From contig NZ_JACCDE010000007.1 in assembly GCF_013415125.1 (NCBI RefSeq), positions 85,652 to 149,651 of the forward strand: 64,000 nt of DNA. The letters run 5' to 3'. A model generated the notes under the pieces. That model had not been told where the DNA came from and did not search any database. It worked only from the letters and a program-made list of their open reading frames with translations. A program made the translations under genes and the position numbers. Below, piece after piece: positions 41,524 through 51,012 of the stretch (the first letter of the stretch is position 1; each line of letters begins with the position of its first letter). This DNA is from Vreelandella glaciei. Lineage in GTDB: Bacteria; Pseudomonadota; Gammaproteobacteria; Pseudomonadales; Halomonadaceae.

Positions 41524-43095
41524 TTAGGATTTTTGGAACATGGCCAGCATCCGGCGTGTCACCAGGAAGCCACCCACGATATTGATTGACGCGATAAGTA
41601 TTGAGATCGCCGCCAGTACGCTAACCACTGCGCTGCCGGAGCCAATCTGCAGAATCGCCCCCAAAATAATGATGCCTGAGATCGCATTGGTTACCGCCAT
41701 TAGCGGCGTATGCAGCGAGTGACTCACTTTCCAAATCACCTGGAAGCCGATAAAGCAGGCCAGTACAAAGACAATAAAGTGCTGCATAAAGGACGCTGGC
41801 GCCACTTGGCCCAGCAGCAACATCAGTACGCCGCCAACAGCCAATAGGCTCACCTGGCGCTTGGTTTGCGCTTTAAAGGCGGCTAGCTCAGTGGCCTTTT
41901 TCTCTTCCGGCGTGGGCTCTTTTTCTTTTTTCTTGGGTTTTGAAGCGCCAATCGCTTTCACTTTAGGGGGCGGCGGCGGGAAGGTGATTTCGCCATCGTG
42001 AGTCACCGTAGCGCCACGAATAACGTCGTCGTCCATATTATGATTGATCACGCCGTCTTTCTCAGGCGTAAGATCGGTCAACATATGGCGGATATTGGTG
42101 GCGTAGAGCAGCGATGACTGCGTTGCCATGCGCGAAGGAAAGTCGGTGTAGCCGATTACTACGACACCATTATCCGAGACCACGCGCTCATCTGGCTTGG
42201 TCAGGTCACAATTACCGCCCTTCTCGGCGGCCAGATCAATAATCACCGAGCCCGGCTTCATCGCCGCGACCATATCTTCCAGCCACAGCTTGGGCGCAGG
42301 CTTGCCGGGAATCAGCGCGGTGGTAATCACGATATCCACATCGGGCGCCTGCTCGCGGAAGCACTCCAGCTGTTTCTCGCGGAACTCAGGGCTTGAGGGC
42401 GAGGCGTAGCCACCGCTTTCAGAACCGTCCTGGCTATCCTCGAAATCGAGGAACAGGAATTCGGCGCCCATGGATTCGATCTGCTCAGAAACCTCGGGGC
42501 GCACGTCAAAGGCACGTACCACGGCGCCCAGGCTGGTGGCGGTACCGATCGCCGATAAACCGGCCACACCGGCACCAATCACCAGCACTTTGGCGGGGGG
42601 CACTTTACCTGCTGCCGTTACCTGCCCAGTGAAGAAGCGACCAAAGTTATTGCCCGCCTCAATCACCGCGCGGTAGCCAGCGATGTTGGCCATGGAGGAG
42701 AGCGCGTCCATCTTCTGTGCCCGCGAAATCCGCGGCACCATATCCATGGCAATAACGGTAGCACCCTGGGACTTACACTTCTCCAACAGCGCTTCGTTTT
42801 GCGCGGGCCAGAAGAAGGCTATCAGCGTTTGACCTTCACGCAGCCGCTCGGCCTCTTCATCAGAGGGCTCGCGGACTTTAATGACCACCTCAGCGTCGCG
42901 CCAGAGCGCGTCAGCCCCGTCCACCACGGTAACGCCAGCATCGCGATAAGTGTCGTCATTAAAGCCCGCGGCCAAGCCAGCGCCGGTTTCCACTACACAC
43001 TCGTGGCCTAGCTTCTGAATCTGTTTGGCGCTCTCTGGGGTCAGCGCGACACGCGCTTCCCCCCGGGCACTCTCCTTCGGTGCACCTATTTTCAC
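41524..43095 (-). CDS. pntA: NAD(P) transhydrogenase subunit alpha
   Basis: 523 residues from a GTG start at 43095 with AAGGAG upstream. Residues 1-385 are the NAD(H)-binding domain I ([53 protein letters not shown]). A charged linker ([15 protein letters not shown]) is followed by four membrane helices. As in E. coli, both parts are fused in one chain, unlike the split PntAA/PntAB of many alphaproteobacteria. It supplies NADPH, which may support the biosynthetic and peroxide-defence genes around it. Confidence 0.97.
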   Translation of the reverse strand: MKIGAPKESARGEARVALTPESAKQIQKLGHECVVETGAGLAAGFNDDTYRDAGVTVVDGADALWRDAEVVIKVREPSDEEAERLREGQTLIAFFWPAQNEALLEKCKSQGATVIAMDMVPRISRAQKMDALSSMANIAGYRAVIEAGNNFGRFFTGQVTAAGKVPPAKVLVIGAGVAGLSAIGTATSLGAVVRAFDVRPEVSEQIESMGAEFLFLDFEDSQDGSESGGYASPSSPEFREKQLECFREQAPDVDIVITTALIPGKPAPKLWLEDMVAAMKPGSVIIDLAAEKGGNCDLTKPDERVVSDNGVVVIGYTDFPSRMATQSSLLYATNIRHMLTDLTPEKDGVINHNMDDDVIRGATVTHDGEITFPPPPPKVKAIGASKPKKKEKEPTPEEKKATELAAFKAQTKRQVSLLAVGGVLMLLLGQVAPASFMQHFIVFVLACFIGFQVIWKVSHSLHTPLMAVTNAISGIIILGAILQIGSGSAVVSVLAAISILIASINIVGGFLVTRRMLAMFQKS

Positions 43096-43487
43096 TCGCG
43101 TTCTCCTTTGTTTTTTCTGCTGCGGTTACCTTCCTACAGCGCCGCCGTACAGCGATTAGGCACTGCCCATTTTCGACGTTAGTCATACACCTGTTAGCTA
43201 TCTAGGATCTAACGGAGCGGCTGCCAGATGCTATTCAACCTTTGATACAACAGGGTTGTTTAACTACAACACGGCTTGGTTGAGGCTTCAAGCCCCAACA
43301 AAAGAGCGAGGAAATTACTCCCAAAGTACCACAGGCAGTTGGCCCTACCGGTGCTTAACTGAAGAAGCGGCCATGGCAGTGATGCTTAACCGCTGACAGT
43401 GCCCGCACCAACATGTGTAGTAACACTTGTAACGACAGTTGCAACACCACTCACGACAATATGCTTACCAACGCAGGAGAGTTCCTT
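43096..43487. promoter_or_regulatory. Divergent region between pntA and pqqA
   Basis: 392 bases with no credible longer gene. It should hold the promoters of pntAB (minus) and pqqA (plus). GGAGAG at 43476-43481 is the pqqA ribosome site. No convincing -35/-10 or operator was identified. Confidence 0.4.
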
Positions 43488-43559
43488 ATGTGGACGAAAC
43501 CGACCTATCAAGATATGCGCCTTGGCTTTGAAGTAACACTTTATATCTCTACTCGCTAA
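43488..43559 (+). CDS. pqqA: PQQ precursor peptide
   Basis: A 23-residue peptide, MWTKPTYQDMRLGFEVTLYISTR, too short for routine ORF calling. It has the invariant E-V-T-x-Y core (Glu15 and Tyr19) that PqqE cross-links and from which PQQ is cut. GGAGAG lies 6 bases before the ATG. It is followed by a hairpin and then pqqB, as in most pqq operons. Confidence 0.97.
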   Translation: MWTKPTYQDMRLGFEVTLYISTR

Positions 43560-43565
43560 GACGCC

Positions 43566-43601
43566 GCCCCTGCCTTTATTAGGTTTATAGCAGGTAGGGG
43601 C
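43566..43601 (+). terminator. Attenuating hairpin between pqqA and pqqB
   Basis: GCCCCTGCCT (43566-43575) pairs with AGGTAGGGGC (43592-43601) through ten pairs with one G-U, followed by TTTATTTA. A partial terminator here would give far more pqqA precursor message than pqqBCDE, a recognised arrangement. Confidence 0.75.
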
Positions 43602-43639
43602 TTTATTTACATCGCAGCACCGACTTAAGAGGCCAGCCT

Positions 43640-44563
43640 ATGCAGGTTCTAGTTCTTGGGGCTGCCGCAGGGGGCGGTTTTCCTCAGTGGAATTGCAACT
43701 GCCCGAACTGCTTTCACGCTCGCCAAGGCAGCGGCGACCATCAACCACGCACTCAGTCATCCATTGCGTTAAGCGTTGATGGCAAACAGTGGCTGCTATG
43801 CAATGCCTCCCCTGACATTCGCGCCCAGCTCAACGCCAACCCGGAATTATGGCCAAGCGAACTGCGGGGCAGCGGTATTCGTGGCGTGCTGCTGGTGGAT
43901 GCCCAGATCGACCACGTCACCGGGCTACTTTCCCTAAGAGAGGGCTGCCCGCTGGATGTATGGTGCACGCCCAATGTACATAACGATTTATCTACTGGGT
44001 TTCCACTGTTCACGATGTTGGAGCACTGGGGCGGGCTGCGCTGGCAGCCGCTTGGCTTGAAAGAGCATCAGGAGGTTGTCGAGTTTTCGATTCCCTTCCT
44101 GCCGGATATCGCGCTTACCGCCTTTGCGCTACACAGCAATGCCCCGCCCTACTCACCACGGCGTGGAGCGACTTCCTGTGGCGATAATCTAGGGCTGTAT
44201 ATGGTCGACCGCCGCAGCGGTAAGTCGCTGTGCTACGCCCCAGGACTTGGCAACCCCACACCACTGGCCATGCGCTTCTTACACGCCGCCGATGTGGTGA
44301 TGGTAGACGGCACCCTGTGGGAAGACGACGAAATGCAGGCACTAGGCGTTGGCACCTCAACAGGTCAACAGATGGGGCACCTCGCGCTCAATGGCAGCGG
44401 CGGCATGTATGAGTTACTTAACGAATTGCCCTGCAGTACGCGGCGCATTTTGATTCATATCAACAACACCAACCCGATTTTAGACCGCACCAGCGAGGCG
44501 GCAAAAACACTTCAGGGCGCAGGCATCGAAACAGCCTACGACGGTATGAAACTCACGCTATAG
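43640..44563 (+). CDS. pqqB: PQQ biosynthesis protein PqqB
   Basis: 307 residues of the metallo-beta-lactamase fold. It begins [24 protein letters not shown], the PqqB hallmark whose cysteines bind structural zinc, and contains [14 protein letters not shown] and [11 protein letters not shown]. It is an iron-dependent hydroxylase-like enzyme acting on the cross-linked Glu-Tyr intermediate. First enzyme gene after pqqA. Confidence 0.97.
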   Translation: MQVLVLGAAAGGGFPQWNCNCPNCFHARQGSGDHQPRTQSSIALSVDGKQWLLCNASPDIRAQLNANPELWPSELRGSGIRGVLLVDAQIDHVTGLLSLREGCPLDVWCTPNVHNDLSTGFPLFTMLEHWGGLRWQPLGLKEHQEVVEFSIPFLPDIALTAFALHSNAPPYSPRRGATSCGDNLGLYMVDRRSGKSLCYAPGLGNPTPLAMRFLHAADVVMVDGTLWEDDEMQALGVGTSTGQQMGHLALNGSGGMYELLNELPCSTRRILIHINNTNPILDRTSEAAKTLQGAGIETAYDGMKLTL

Positions 44564-44591
44564 CCCTATCGCCAATATTAGGAGATTGATC

Positions 44592-45380
44592 ATGGCGCTA
44601 ACAGCGATTACCCCCTGCGCTGCTGCCACCCCGCTCAATCGGGAGGCGTTCCGTGAAGCGCTGATGAATAAAGGGCAGTACTACCACCTTAACCACCCCT
44701 TTCAGCAGGCGATGGCCAACGGCGAACTTAGCCGAGAACAGTTGCAGGGCTGGGTGGCTAACCGCTTTTACTACCAACTGATGATTCCCCAAAAAGATGC
44801 CGCGCTACTGGCCAACTGCACGGATGTAGCCACCCGCAGACGATGGGTGCAGCGCCTGCTAGACCACGACGGACACGCTGGCGATGAGGGTGGGATTGAA
44901 GCCTGGCTGGCCCTCGGTGAAGCCGTGGGATTGCACCGCCATACGCTGCTGTCCCAGGAGCGCGTGTTACCCGGCGTGCGCTTTGCGGTGGATGCTTACC
45001 GCCACTTTGTAGCCCAAGCCCCCTGGCAGGAGGCAGCAATCTCATCGCTTACCGAGCTGTTTGCTCCGCTAGCCCACCAAAACCGCCTGGACACCTGGCC
45101 CCAGCACTATCCGTGGATTAACGAGCAGGGCTATCGCTACTTTCGTAAGCGCCTCAGCGAAGCCCGCCGAGACGTTGAGCACGGGCTGGAAATCGCCTTA
45201 AGCGTGTGTACAACGGTGGCGCTGCAGCAGCGTGCGCTGGACATCCTGCAATTCAAGCTCGATGTGCTGTGGAGCATGTTGGATGCCATGACCATGGCCT
45301 ATCAGTTAGACCGCCCGCCTTACCACACCGTCACCCGTGAAGCGGTGTATCACCGTGGGCTTGAGCACTCACTTTACTAG
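44592..45380 (+). CDS. pqqC: Pyrroloquinoline-quinone synthase
   Basis: 262 residues from the ATG at 44592 with AGGAG upstream; a TTG two codons earlier is less likely. The all-helical heme-oxygenase-like fold shows [43 protein letters not shown] and [12 protein letters not shown]. It carries out the final ring closure and oxidation of AHQQ to PQQ. It is followed by pqqD. Confidence 0.97.
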   Translation: MALTAITPCAAATPLNREAFREALMNKGQYYHLNHPFQQAMANGELSREQLQGWVANRFYYQLMIPQKDAALLANCTDVATRRRWVQRLLDHDGHAGDEGGIEAWLALGEAVGLHRHTLLSQERVLPGVRFAVDAYRHFVAQAPWQEAAISSLTELFAPLAHQNRLDTWPQHYPWINEQGYRYFRKRLSEARRDVEHGLEIALSVCTTVALQQRALDILQFKLDVLWSMLDAMTMAYQLDRPPYHTVTREAVYHRGLEHSLY

Positions 45381-45411
45381 ACCTTGATTGACTAGCGCCG
45401 GGGAGTTCAAC

Positions 45412-45696
45412 ATGGCACAGCAAGACATTTACCAACTGCGACGCGGCTGGCGGTTACAGTGGGAGGCCATTCAGGGCTGCCACGTCATTCTTTACCCCGA
45501 AGGTATGGTCAAGCTCAGCACGACTGCCGGGGCGATTCTTGAACAGGTCGATGGTCGCCAATCCGTCGCCGACATTATCGCCACCCTACAGCGGCGCTAC
45601 CCAGGCGCAGAGACCTTAACAGACGATGTCGTGCAGTTTATTGAAGAAGCCCGCAGCAACGGCTGGCTGACCGTGAAGGAGGTGCACTGTGGTTAA
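45412..45696 (+). CDS. pqqD: PQQ peptide chaperone PqqD
   Basis: 94 residues from the ATG at 45412 with GGGGAG upstream. The family pattern [39 protein letters not shown] is clear. It binds PqqA and presents it to PqqE. It overlaps pqqE by 8 bases, which matches its physical partnership. Confidence 0.96.
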   Translation: MAQQDIYQLRRGWRLQWEAIQGCHVILYPEGMVKLSTTAGAILEQVDGRQSVADIIATLQRRYPGAETLTDDVVQFIEEARSNGWLTVKEVHCG

Positions 45697-46924
45697 TGGT
45701 AATACGGTTAATCAAAACAGAGCGAGTCCAACCGCCGAAGCTATCTCACCGCCCTTATGGCTGCTGGCAGAACTTACCTACCGCTGCCCGCTGCAGTGTG
45801 CCTACTGTTCTAACCCGCTGGCATTTACCCGCTACCAAAACGAGCTGGATACCGAAGCTTGGTTTAGTGTACTGCGTCAGGCGCGGGCCATGGGGTCGGC
45901 TCAGTTGGGCTTTTCCGGCGGCGAGCCGCTGATTCGCCAGGACCTCGAAGCGCTGGTCAGCGAAGCACGCACGCTGGGCTTTTATACCAACCTGCTGACC
46001 TCTGGCGTGGGCCTTACTGCCCAGCGGGTAGACGCCCTGGCAGAAGCGGGCCTGGATCATATCCAGATTAGCCTGCAGGCTGCCGACCCCGAACTGGCTC
46101 AGGCGCTGGCAGGCTCCGCCAAGGCCCATGCCAACAAGCTAGCTATGGCAAAAGCCGTCAAGGCCGCTGGCTACCCCATGGTATTGAACGTGGTGCTGCA
46201 TCGGCACAATATCGATCAAGTTGGCGATCTGATTGCCCTCTGCGATGAGCTAGGCGCGGATGCGGTTGAACTGGCCAACTGCCAGTATTACGGCTGGGCG
46301 TTTTTGAACCGCCAAGCGTTGATGCCTACCCGTGAACAACTGGTACGTGCCGAAGCGGAAACCAACCGCTGGCGGGAAACACTGGCGGCAAGGGGCCGCG
46401 ATATGTCGTTGTTGTTTGTGGTACCGGACTACTTTGAACAAGCGCCTAAAGCGTGCATGGGCGGCTGGGGGAGCATTTTTATGACCGTCGCCCCGGATGG
46501 CGCCGTGTTGCCCTGCCATAGCGCTAGGGAACTGCCGATGGCGTTTCCCAACGTAAAAGAGACGTCGCTAAAGGACATTTGGTACCAAAGCGATGCCTTT
46601 AACCGTTTTCGCGGCACCCAGTGGATGCCAACACTCTGCCAGCAGTGTGACGAGCGCGATAAAGACCATGGCGGCTGCCGTTGCCAAGCTTATTTGTTAA
46701 CCGGCGATATCAACGCCACTGACCCGGTGTGCCAGCACTCTCCCCAGCATGGGTTGCTAGAGAGCCTGATCGCAGAAAACGCCCAAAGCACGCCTGAGCA
46801 AGCGTCCCTGATTCCCCGCAATGCCCGCCAATCAAAGCAGTTGCAAACAAAGCAGTTACAGAGCCAGGATGGTTCAGCGGAGCCTTCTCCCCGCCAAACG
46901 CCCGAGCTGATTTATCGGCAATAA
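45689..46924 (+). CDS. pqqE: PqqA peptide cyclase (radical SAM)
   Basis: 411 residues from a GTG at 45689. The radical-SAM motif CPLQCAYC (CxxxCxxC) lies at about residues 34-41 and the SAM-binding GGEPLIR follows. The C-terminal SPASM domain carries [42 protein letters not shown] and PVCQHSP for auxiliary Fe-S clusters. It links Glu15 and Tyr19 of PqqA. The last 45 residues (after [10 protein letters not shown]) are a low-complexity tail rich in Gln and Lys. Confidence 0.97.
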   Translation: MVNGNTVNQNRASPTAEAISPPLWLLAELTYRCPLQCAYCSNPLAFTRYQNELDTEAWFSVLRQARAMGSAQLGFSGGEPLIRQDLEALVSEARTLGFYTNLLTSGVGLTAQRVDALAEAGLDHIQISLQAADPELAQALAGSAKAHANKLAMAKAVKAAGYPMVLNVVLHRHNIDQVGDLIALCDELGADAVELANCQYYGWAFLNRQALMPTREQLVRAEAETNRWRETLAARGRDMSLLFVVPDYFEQAPKACMGGWGSIFMTVAPDGAVLPCHSARELPMAFPNVKETSLKDIWYQSDAFNRFRGTQWMPTLCQQCDERDKDHGGCRCQAYLLTGDINATDPVCQHSPQHGLLESLIAENAQSTPEQASLIPRNARQSKQLQTKQLQSQDGSAEPSPRQTPELIYRQ

Positions 46925-46948
46925 ATCTATTTATCAGTAATACACTCA

Positions 46949-47545
46949 TTAAGGCTCGCAGGTGGCTCGCTCAGCATGGGCAGGCAACTGCGGGCAAACA
47001 GCTGCTAATGAATGACCGTTCGCTTGCCAGCCATCCACCCCATCGGGGTACCAATATAGCTCTTCATAGCCCATTGCCTCAGCGCGTCGGGCAGCATTCC
47101 AGGAAAGCCAGCAGTCGGTGCGGCAAAAGAACACCAACGGCGCTGCCTCCGCGTTCTCACGCTGCGCATCGAGTGTTTGTGTGAAGTAATCACGCCATTC
47201 ATCTTCCAAAGTAGGGGCGCCCACGTTAGGCAGCCAAATACTGCCGGGGATCGTTAAGTGAGGACTATCCTGCAGAAAAAGGCCGTTATGCCAAGTTAGC
47301 GCGTAGACATCCACCAGAATGACCGACGGCGATTCCAGCAATACTTGAAAAGTATCGTCATCTAACGTGGTCACCCCGGGTAACGGTGCAGTGACGGGTG
47401 CTTTAAATGGCGGTAACCGATAGCCTTGTTGGTTAAACGCCGCTGCAGGTACGTCAGCACCCGCCACTCCGCTAACTATCCCACTTATCCACGCCAAACA
47501 AATGGTATAACGGCGCACAGAGTGCGCCGAGTGTTGCGTCGACAT
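46949..47545 (-). CDS. PQQ-dependent catabolism-associated CXXCW motif protein (rhodanese-like)
   Basis: 198 residues from the ATG at 47545, which follows the pentapeptide gene by 7 bases; an upstream extension would overlap it. A signal peptide ends near GVAGADVPAAA. The rhodanese-like body ends in FFCRTDCWLSWNAARRAEAMGY, where CRTDCW is the diagnostic CXXCW motif of a family found beside quinoprotein dehydrogenases. A periplasmic sulfur or redox relay with the SoxYZ-like protein at 51013 is inferred. Confidence 0.85.
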   Translation of the reverse strand: MSTQHSAHSVRRYTICLAWISGIVSGVAGADVPAAAFNQQGYRLPPFKAPVTAPLPGVTTLDDDTFQVLLESPSVILVDVYALTWHNGLFLQDSPHLTIPGSIWLPNVGAPTLEDEWRDYFTQTLDAQRENAEAAPLVFFCRTDCWLSWNAARRAEAMGYEELYWYPDGVDGWQANGHSLAAVCPQLPAHAERATCEP

Positions 47546-47552
47546 GATGGCA

Positions 47553-48239
47553 TTACTCCCAATCAAACGGGCAGGCGGTACATCCCTCCATTTGGGCCAT
47601 TTGGAAGTTACCGTAGTGGATACGTGCACCGGTCATATCAGCATCGTTAAGACGGGCAATGTTCATTTTGACTTCTTGCAGGTTAGCATCACGCAGATCC
47701 GCCCCTATCAGGTTGACCTTATTCATCCAGGCCATTTCCAGGTTGCTGCCCATCAGCTTCGCTCCCTGCATACTGGCCCCAGACAGTCGGGCGAACGCCA
47801 AATTGGCCCCCGTCAGGTCAGCATGATCAAACGTCGCCCCCTGGGCATAAATACTCCAGCTATCCAACCCAACCAGACTGGCATGGGAAAGATCGGCACC
47901 ACGCAGGTGGGTGTTGGGCATACGCGCGCGATTAAGGTTAGCGTTGCGTAGCGATGCACCTTCAAAATCGACGCTGCGTAGATTGCTATGGCGGAAATCC
48001 GAGCCATCTAAGTTGCTGCCCGCAAAGTTAGCGCCTTGCAAATCAAGGTTAGAAAAGTCACCGCCGGATAAGTCCCTATTGGCGCACTGGGCGCCTGGCA
48101 CCAACTCGCAGCCGTTATGCACTGGCGGTTGATACTCTTCAACATAATCGTCGGCAACGACACTGCCTATCGCGCTAAGGCAGAGAAAAATCGCTGTTGT
48201 TTGGCGTCGCCATAAAGGCACAGTATTAGGCGTTATCAT
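47553..48239 (-). CDS. Secreted pentapeptide-repeat protein of the quinoprotein operon
   Basis: 228 residues from the ATG at 48239 (GGAGAG seven bases upstream). After a signal peptide (ends near SVVADD), about 25 pentapeptide repeats run from residue 55 to 215 (SGGDFSNLDLQGANFAGSNLDGSDFRHSNLRSVDFEGASLRNANL...), which would fold as a right-handed square beta-helix. Two Cys near the start (NGCELVPGAQC) and two at the end (CTACPF) may cap it with disulfides. It is transcribed between the dehydrogenase gene and the CXXCW gene. Its function is unknown; a scaffold for periplasmic partners is a guess. Confidence 0.82.
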   Translation of the reverse strand: MITPNTVPLWRRQTTAIFLCLSAIGSVVADDYVEEYQPPVHNGCELVPGAQCANRDLSGGDFSNLDLQGANFAGSNLDGSDFRHSNLRSVDFEGASLRNANLNRARMPNTHLRGADLSHASLVGLDSWSIYAQGATFDHADLTGANLAFARLSGASMQGAKLMGSNLEMAWMNKVNLIGADLRDANLQEVKMNIARLNDADMTGARIHYGNFQMAQMEGCTACPFDWE

Positions 48240-48271
48240 TATTGTTCTCTCCACTACCGTTATCTTCCTTC

Positions 48272-48295
48272 AAAAAAGGGCGGCAAAGGCCGCCC
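48272..48295 (-). terminator. Rho-independent terminator of the quinoprotein dehydrogenase gene
   Basis: GGGCGGC-AAAG-GCCGCCC (48278-48295), a perfect 7-bp GC stem, followed on the minus strand by TTTTTTG. It separates the highly expressed dehydrogenase message from the two accessory genes downstream, so those may depend on read-through. Confidence 0.9.
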
Positions 48296-48311
48296 AAGAG
48301 GTGTTAATAAA

Positions 48312-50213
48312 TTAACGGTTAGCCAGATCTTTAACGAAGGACGGCAATTTGAAGACCCAGAACGAGCCGCCCTGGGCAATCGGTCGCGTAAGTTCCGCCA
48401 TATCACCGCCCCACAGCGGAACTGCACCACCATAACCTGCAGTGACACCGATGTACTGCTCACCGTCCATTTCCCAGGTAACCGGTGGTGAAATGATGCC
48501 GGTGCCTACCTGAAACTTCCAAAGCTCTTCCCCAGTTTCAGCATGGAATGCCTTGAAGTAGCCATCCCCCGTACCGGTAAACACCAAATCACCGTGGGTG
48601 GCTAGCACGCCTGCCCATAGCGGCATAGGCTCTTTATGCTCCCAAGCATACTCGCCGGTAACCGGGTCTACAGCGCGCAGAATACCCACATGGTCGTCGT
48701 ACATACGCTTAATACGGAAGCCCATACCCAAGTAAGCGGCGCCTTCTACATACTCGACTTCCTCAGTCCAGTAATCCTCTTTCCAGTGATTACCCGGCAC
48801 GTAGAACAGCCCGGTATCTTCGCTATACGCCATGGGGTTCCAATTTTTACCGCCCAGGAACGGAGGCGATACTTCAACAGGCTCCGAGCGGGTTTGGCCT
48901 TCTTCCAAACGCGGTGGACGCTGGCCTTCAGCCTCAACCGGGCGGCCGGTTTCCAGATCGATATGGGTCGCCCAAGAGATGTTATCGACAAAGGGAAAAG
49001 CGTTGATGAGCTCGCCGTTAGTGCGGTCAGTGACATAGAAGAAGCCATTACGGTCAGCGTGGGCGCCCGCATTCACCGTTTGGCCATTCTCATCTTCGTA
49101 TTCGAACAATACGATTTCGTTATTGCCTGAAAAGTCCCAGGTGTCGTTGGGCGTGTGCTGATAGAACCACTTCACTTCGCCGGTCGAGGGGTCGATACCC
49201 AGTTGACCAGAGGTATAGAGGCTATCATAGTCAGCCGGGTCGCCGTCTTCCGAGGTGCGTGCCCAGCCGTTCCAGGGGGCCGGGTTACCCGCACCAATGA
49301 TAATGGTATTGGTGTCAGGGTCGAAGCTGGCGCTCTGCCATGGCGCACCGCCGCCTTGGCTCCAGGCTGGTACTTTGCCGGTGTCGCTGTCTGGGTCATC
49401 GGGCCAGGAGGGTGCGCTGGCATCACCCGTTGGGGTGCTCTCCTCACCGTTCAAACGCCCCATATGACCTTCAACAAAGGGGCGCATCCAAATCTCTTCA
49501 CCGGTATCAGGGTCACGGGCATAGAGCTTACCCACAATGCCGAACTCATCCCCTGAAGAGCCATGAATCAGCAATACGCGACCCGTTTCGCTATCTTCTA
49601 CAATCGTTGGTGCGCCCGTCATGGTGTAACCCGCGCGGTGGTCACCAAAGCGTTCGCGCCACACCACTTCGCCAGTATCTTTATTTAGCGCCACAATTCC
49701 CGCATCCAACGTACCGAAGAACACCTTGTCGCCGTAAATGGCCGCGCCGCGGTTCACTACGTCACAGCAAGGGCGAATATCGCTGGGCAGTCGATGGTTA
49801 TAAGACCACAACCTCTTTCCAGTACGTGCATCAATGGCAAAAATACGTGAATAGGAGCCGGTAACATAGATAACGCCTTCATGGATCAGCGCCTGTGACT
49901 CCTGGCCACGCTGCATTTCATCGCCAAAGGAGTGAGACCATGCAGGGGTTAGCATCTCTACATTGTCTGCGTTAATTTGATCCAGCGGGCTGTAGCGTTG
50001 GGCTTTCACGCCCATGCCGTACATCAGCACCGTTTCAGTGTTGTTATGGTCATTGAGAATATCGTCCCAGGTCACCTCGCTGGCGTGGGCTGTCAATGCA
50101 ACGCCCCCAACACCTAGGGCAGAGGCGTAAGCAACGGCGGCGGTGAGAGTACGCAGGCGAAAGGGCCACGAAATTTTGCGGGCTGACGTGTTGTTATTGA
50201 TAGCGTATGTCAT
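48312..50213 (-). CDS. exaA: PQQ-dependent alcohol dehydrogenase (ExaA-type quinoprotein ethanol dehydrogenase)
   Basis: 633 residues from the ATG at 50213 (MTYAINNNTSARK), with GGATGG upstream. A signal peptide ends at ALTAHA. The body is an eight-bladed propeller with the vicinal disulfide RPCCDVVNRG that touches PQQ, GAGNPAPWNGW (Asn metal ligand) and TPNDTWDFSGNNEIVLF (catalytic Asp). The residue two after the catalytic Asp is Ser, not the Asp typical of lanthanide enzymes, so a calcium enzyme is expected. It oxidises alcohols to aldehydes in the periplasm and passes electrons to the cytochrome c encoded divergently. Confidence 0.93.
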   Translation of the reverse strand: MTYAINNNTSARKISWPFRLRTLTAAVAYASALGVGGVALTAHASEVTWDDILNDHNNTETVLMYGMGVKAQRYSPLDQINADNVEMLTPAWSHSFGDEMQRGQESQALIHEGVIYVTGSYSRIFAIDARTGKRLWSYNHRLPSDIRPCCDVVNRGAAIYGDKVFFGTLDAGIVALNKDTGEVVWRERFGDHRAGYTMTGAPTIVEDSETGRVLLIHGSSGDEFGIVGKLYARDPDTGEEIWMRPFVEGHMGRLNGEESTPTGDASAPSWPDDPDSDTGKVPAWSQGGGAPWQSASFDPDTNTIIIGAGNPAPWNGWARTSEDGDPADYDSLYTSGQLGIDPSTGEVKWFYQHTPNDTWDFSGNNEIVLFEYEDENGQTVNAGAHADRNGFFYVTDRTNGELINAFPFVDNISWATHIDLETGRPVEAEGQRPPRLEEGQTRSEPVEVSPPFLGGKNWNPMAYSEDTGLFYVPGNHWKEDYWTEEVEYVEGAAYLGMGFRIKRMYDDHVGILRAVDPVTGEYAWEHKEPMPLWAGVLATHGDLVFTGTGDGYFKAFHAETGEELWKFQVGTGIISPPVTWEMDGEQYIGVTAGYGGAVPLWGGDMAELTRPIAQGGSFWVFKLPSFVKDLANR

Positions 50214-50473
50214 GGTTTTTCCATCCGAGTAATGATCACAATGCAATGGCTGCAAAGCGGCCAAGCTGCTGCTTGCGTGGTGCCAGCAAGACTAAGCTCA
50301 GCTTAGAAGCCCAGATCAAAAACCAACCTACCTCTCCAGTCGCGTTCTCATCCTAAATTAGCACTACTTCCAAAGGAGGAGGCTAGCGATGCCTAAGGTG
50401 CTATAGGTTCGGCAAGATTACCTGCCTATGCTCACTCAAGTAACGATACATTGAGCCCCTGAGGAGCTATTCC
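50214..50473. promoter_or_regulatory. Divergent exaA / cytochrome c control region
   Basis: 260 bases. It contains the 15-base palindrome CTAAGCTCAGCTTAG (50292-50306), a candidate site for the LuxR-type regulator. It also contains a tiny frame, ATG CCT AAG GTG CTA TAG (50389-50406), behind a strong AGGAGG. CCTGAGGAG ends the region and sets the cytochrome start. Confidence 0.5.
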
Positions 50474-50992
50474 ATGACAACGCTTACAAAAACAATCTCA
50501 AAAACAATCTCAAAAACAATCACAACGGCAATCTCAAAAACGGCCGCTACCAAAACACCCATAGGCCAAGCGGGGGCTATCGCCCTTGTGGCTTTGCTGG
50601 CTGCACCAATGGCATGGTCCCATGGCAGCGTAACCCCGCAAGCCGTTGATACTAAAGATCTTGAGCGCTTAGGTGACGAATGGCGGGAAGAGAATCCTTA
50701 CCGTGATCACCCCCAACATGATCTAGCCGTGGACATTGGCGCCCGCGCTTATAACAGCAACTGCGCCGCTTGCCACGGCCTGGAAGCAAAATCCGGCGGC
50801 ATCGCCCCCGACCTACGCGAGCTGGAGAATGGCCCGTGGGGCGATGAGTGGTTCAAAGAGCTGGTCACGAACGGTGCCGAGCGCAATGGCCGTGTGCTAA
50901 TGCCGCGTATGTCCGACTACGTCAGCCAAGAAGCACTGTGGGCCATCCGCACCTGGTTAGAAACGGTCAGCATAGAAACGACCGGACAGTAA
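50474..50992 (+). CDS. Periplasmic cytochrome c-550 (PedF-like) electron acceptor
   Basis: 172 residues, ATG at 50474 with GAGGAG upstream. One heme site, CAACH (in NSNCAACHGLEAKSGGIAPDLREL), with a likely Met ligand in GRVLMPRMSDYV. The export signal (AGAIALVALLAAPMAWS) is preceded by an odd 30-residue extension made of KTIS-type repeats. It is divergent from the alcohol dehydrogenase gene and the natural first acceptor of its electrons. The SoxYZ-like gene follows after 20 bases. Confidence 0.9.
   Translation: MTTLTKTISKTISKTITTAISKTAATKTPIGQAGAIALVALLAAPMAWSHGSVTPQAVDTKDLERLGDEWREENPYRDHPQHDLAVDIGARAYNSNCAACHGLEAKSGGIAPDLRELENGPWGDEWFKELVTNGAERNGRVLMPRMSDYVSQEALWAIRTWLETVSIETTGQ
50487..50546 (+). 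repeat. 12-base tandem repeat in the cytochrome c signal region
   Basis: CAAAAACAATCT is repeated at 50487, 50499 and 50511 (the last with one change), then twice in degenerate form to 50546. It is in frame and encodes repeated Thr-Lys-Thr-Ile-Ser units, giving an expandable positive extension before the signal peptide core. Confidence 0.85.
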
Positions 50993-51012
50993 TCGCTAAG
51001 CTGGGAGGTACT

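Noticed and set aside
45755..46129. Antisense 124-codon frame within pqqE
   Set aside because: It is a shadow of the pqqE coding frame with no independent support.
50848..51012. Upstream extension of the SoxYZ-like gene
   Set aside because: It would overlap the cytochrome c gene by 145 bases and hide the signal peptide. The ATG at 51013 has a strong GGGAGG site.
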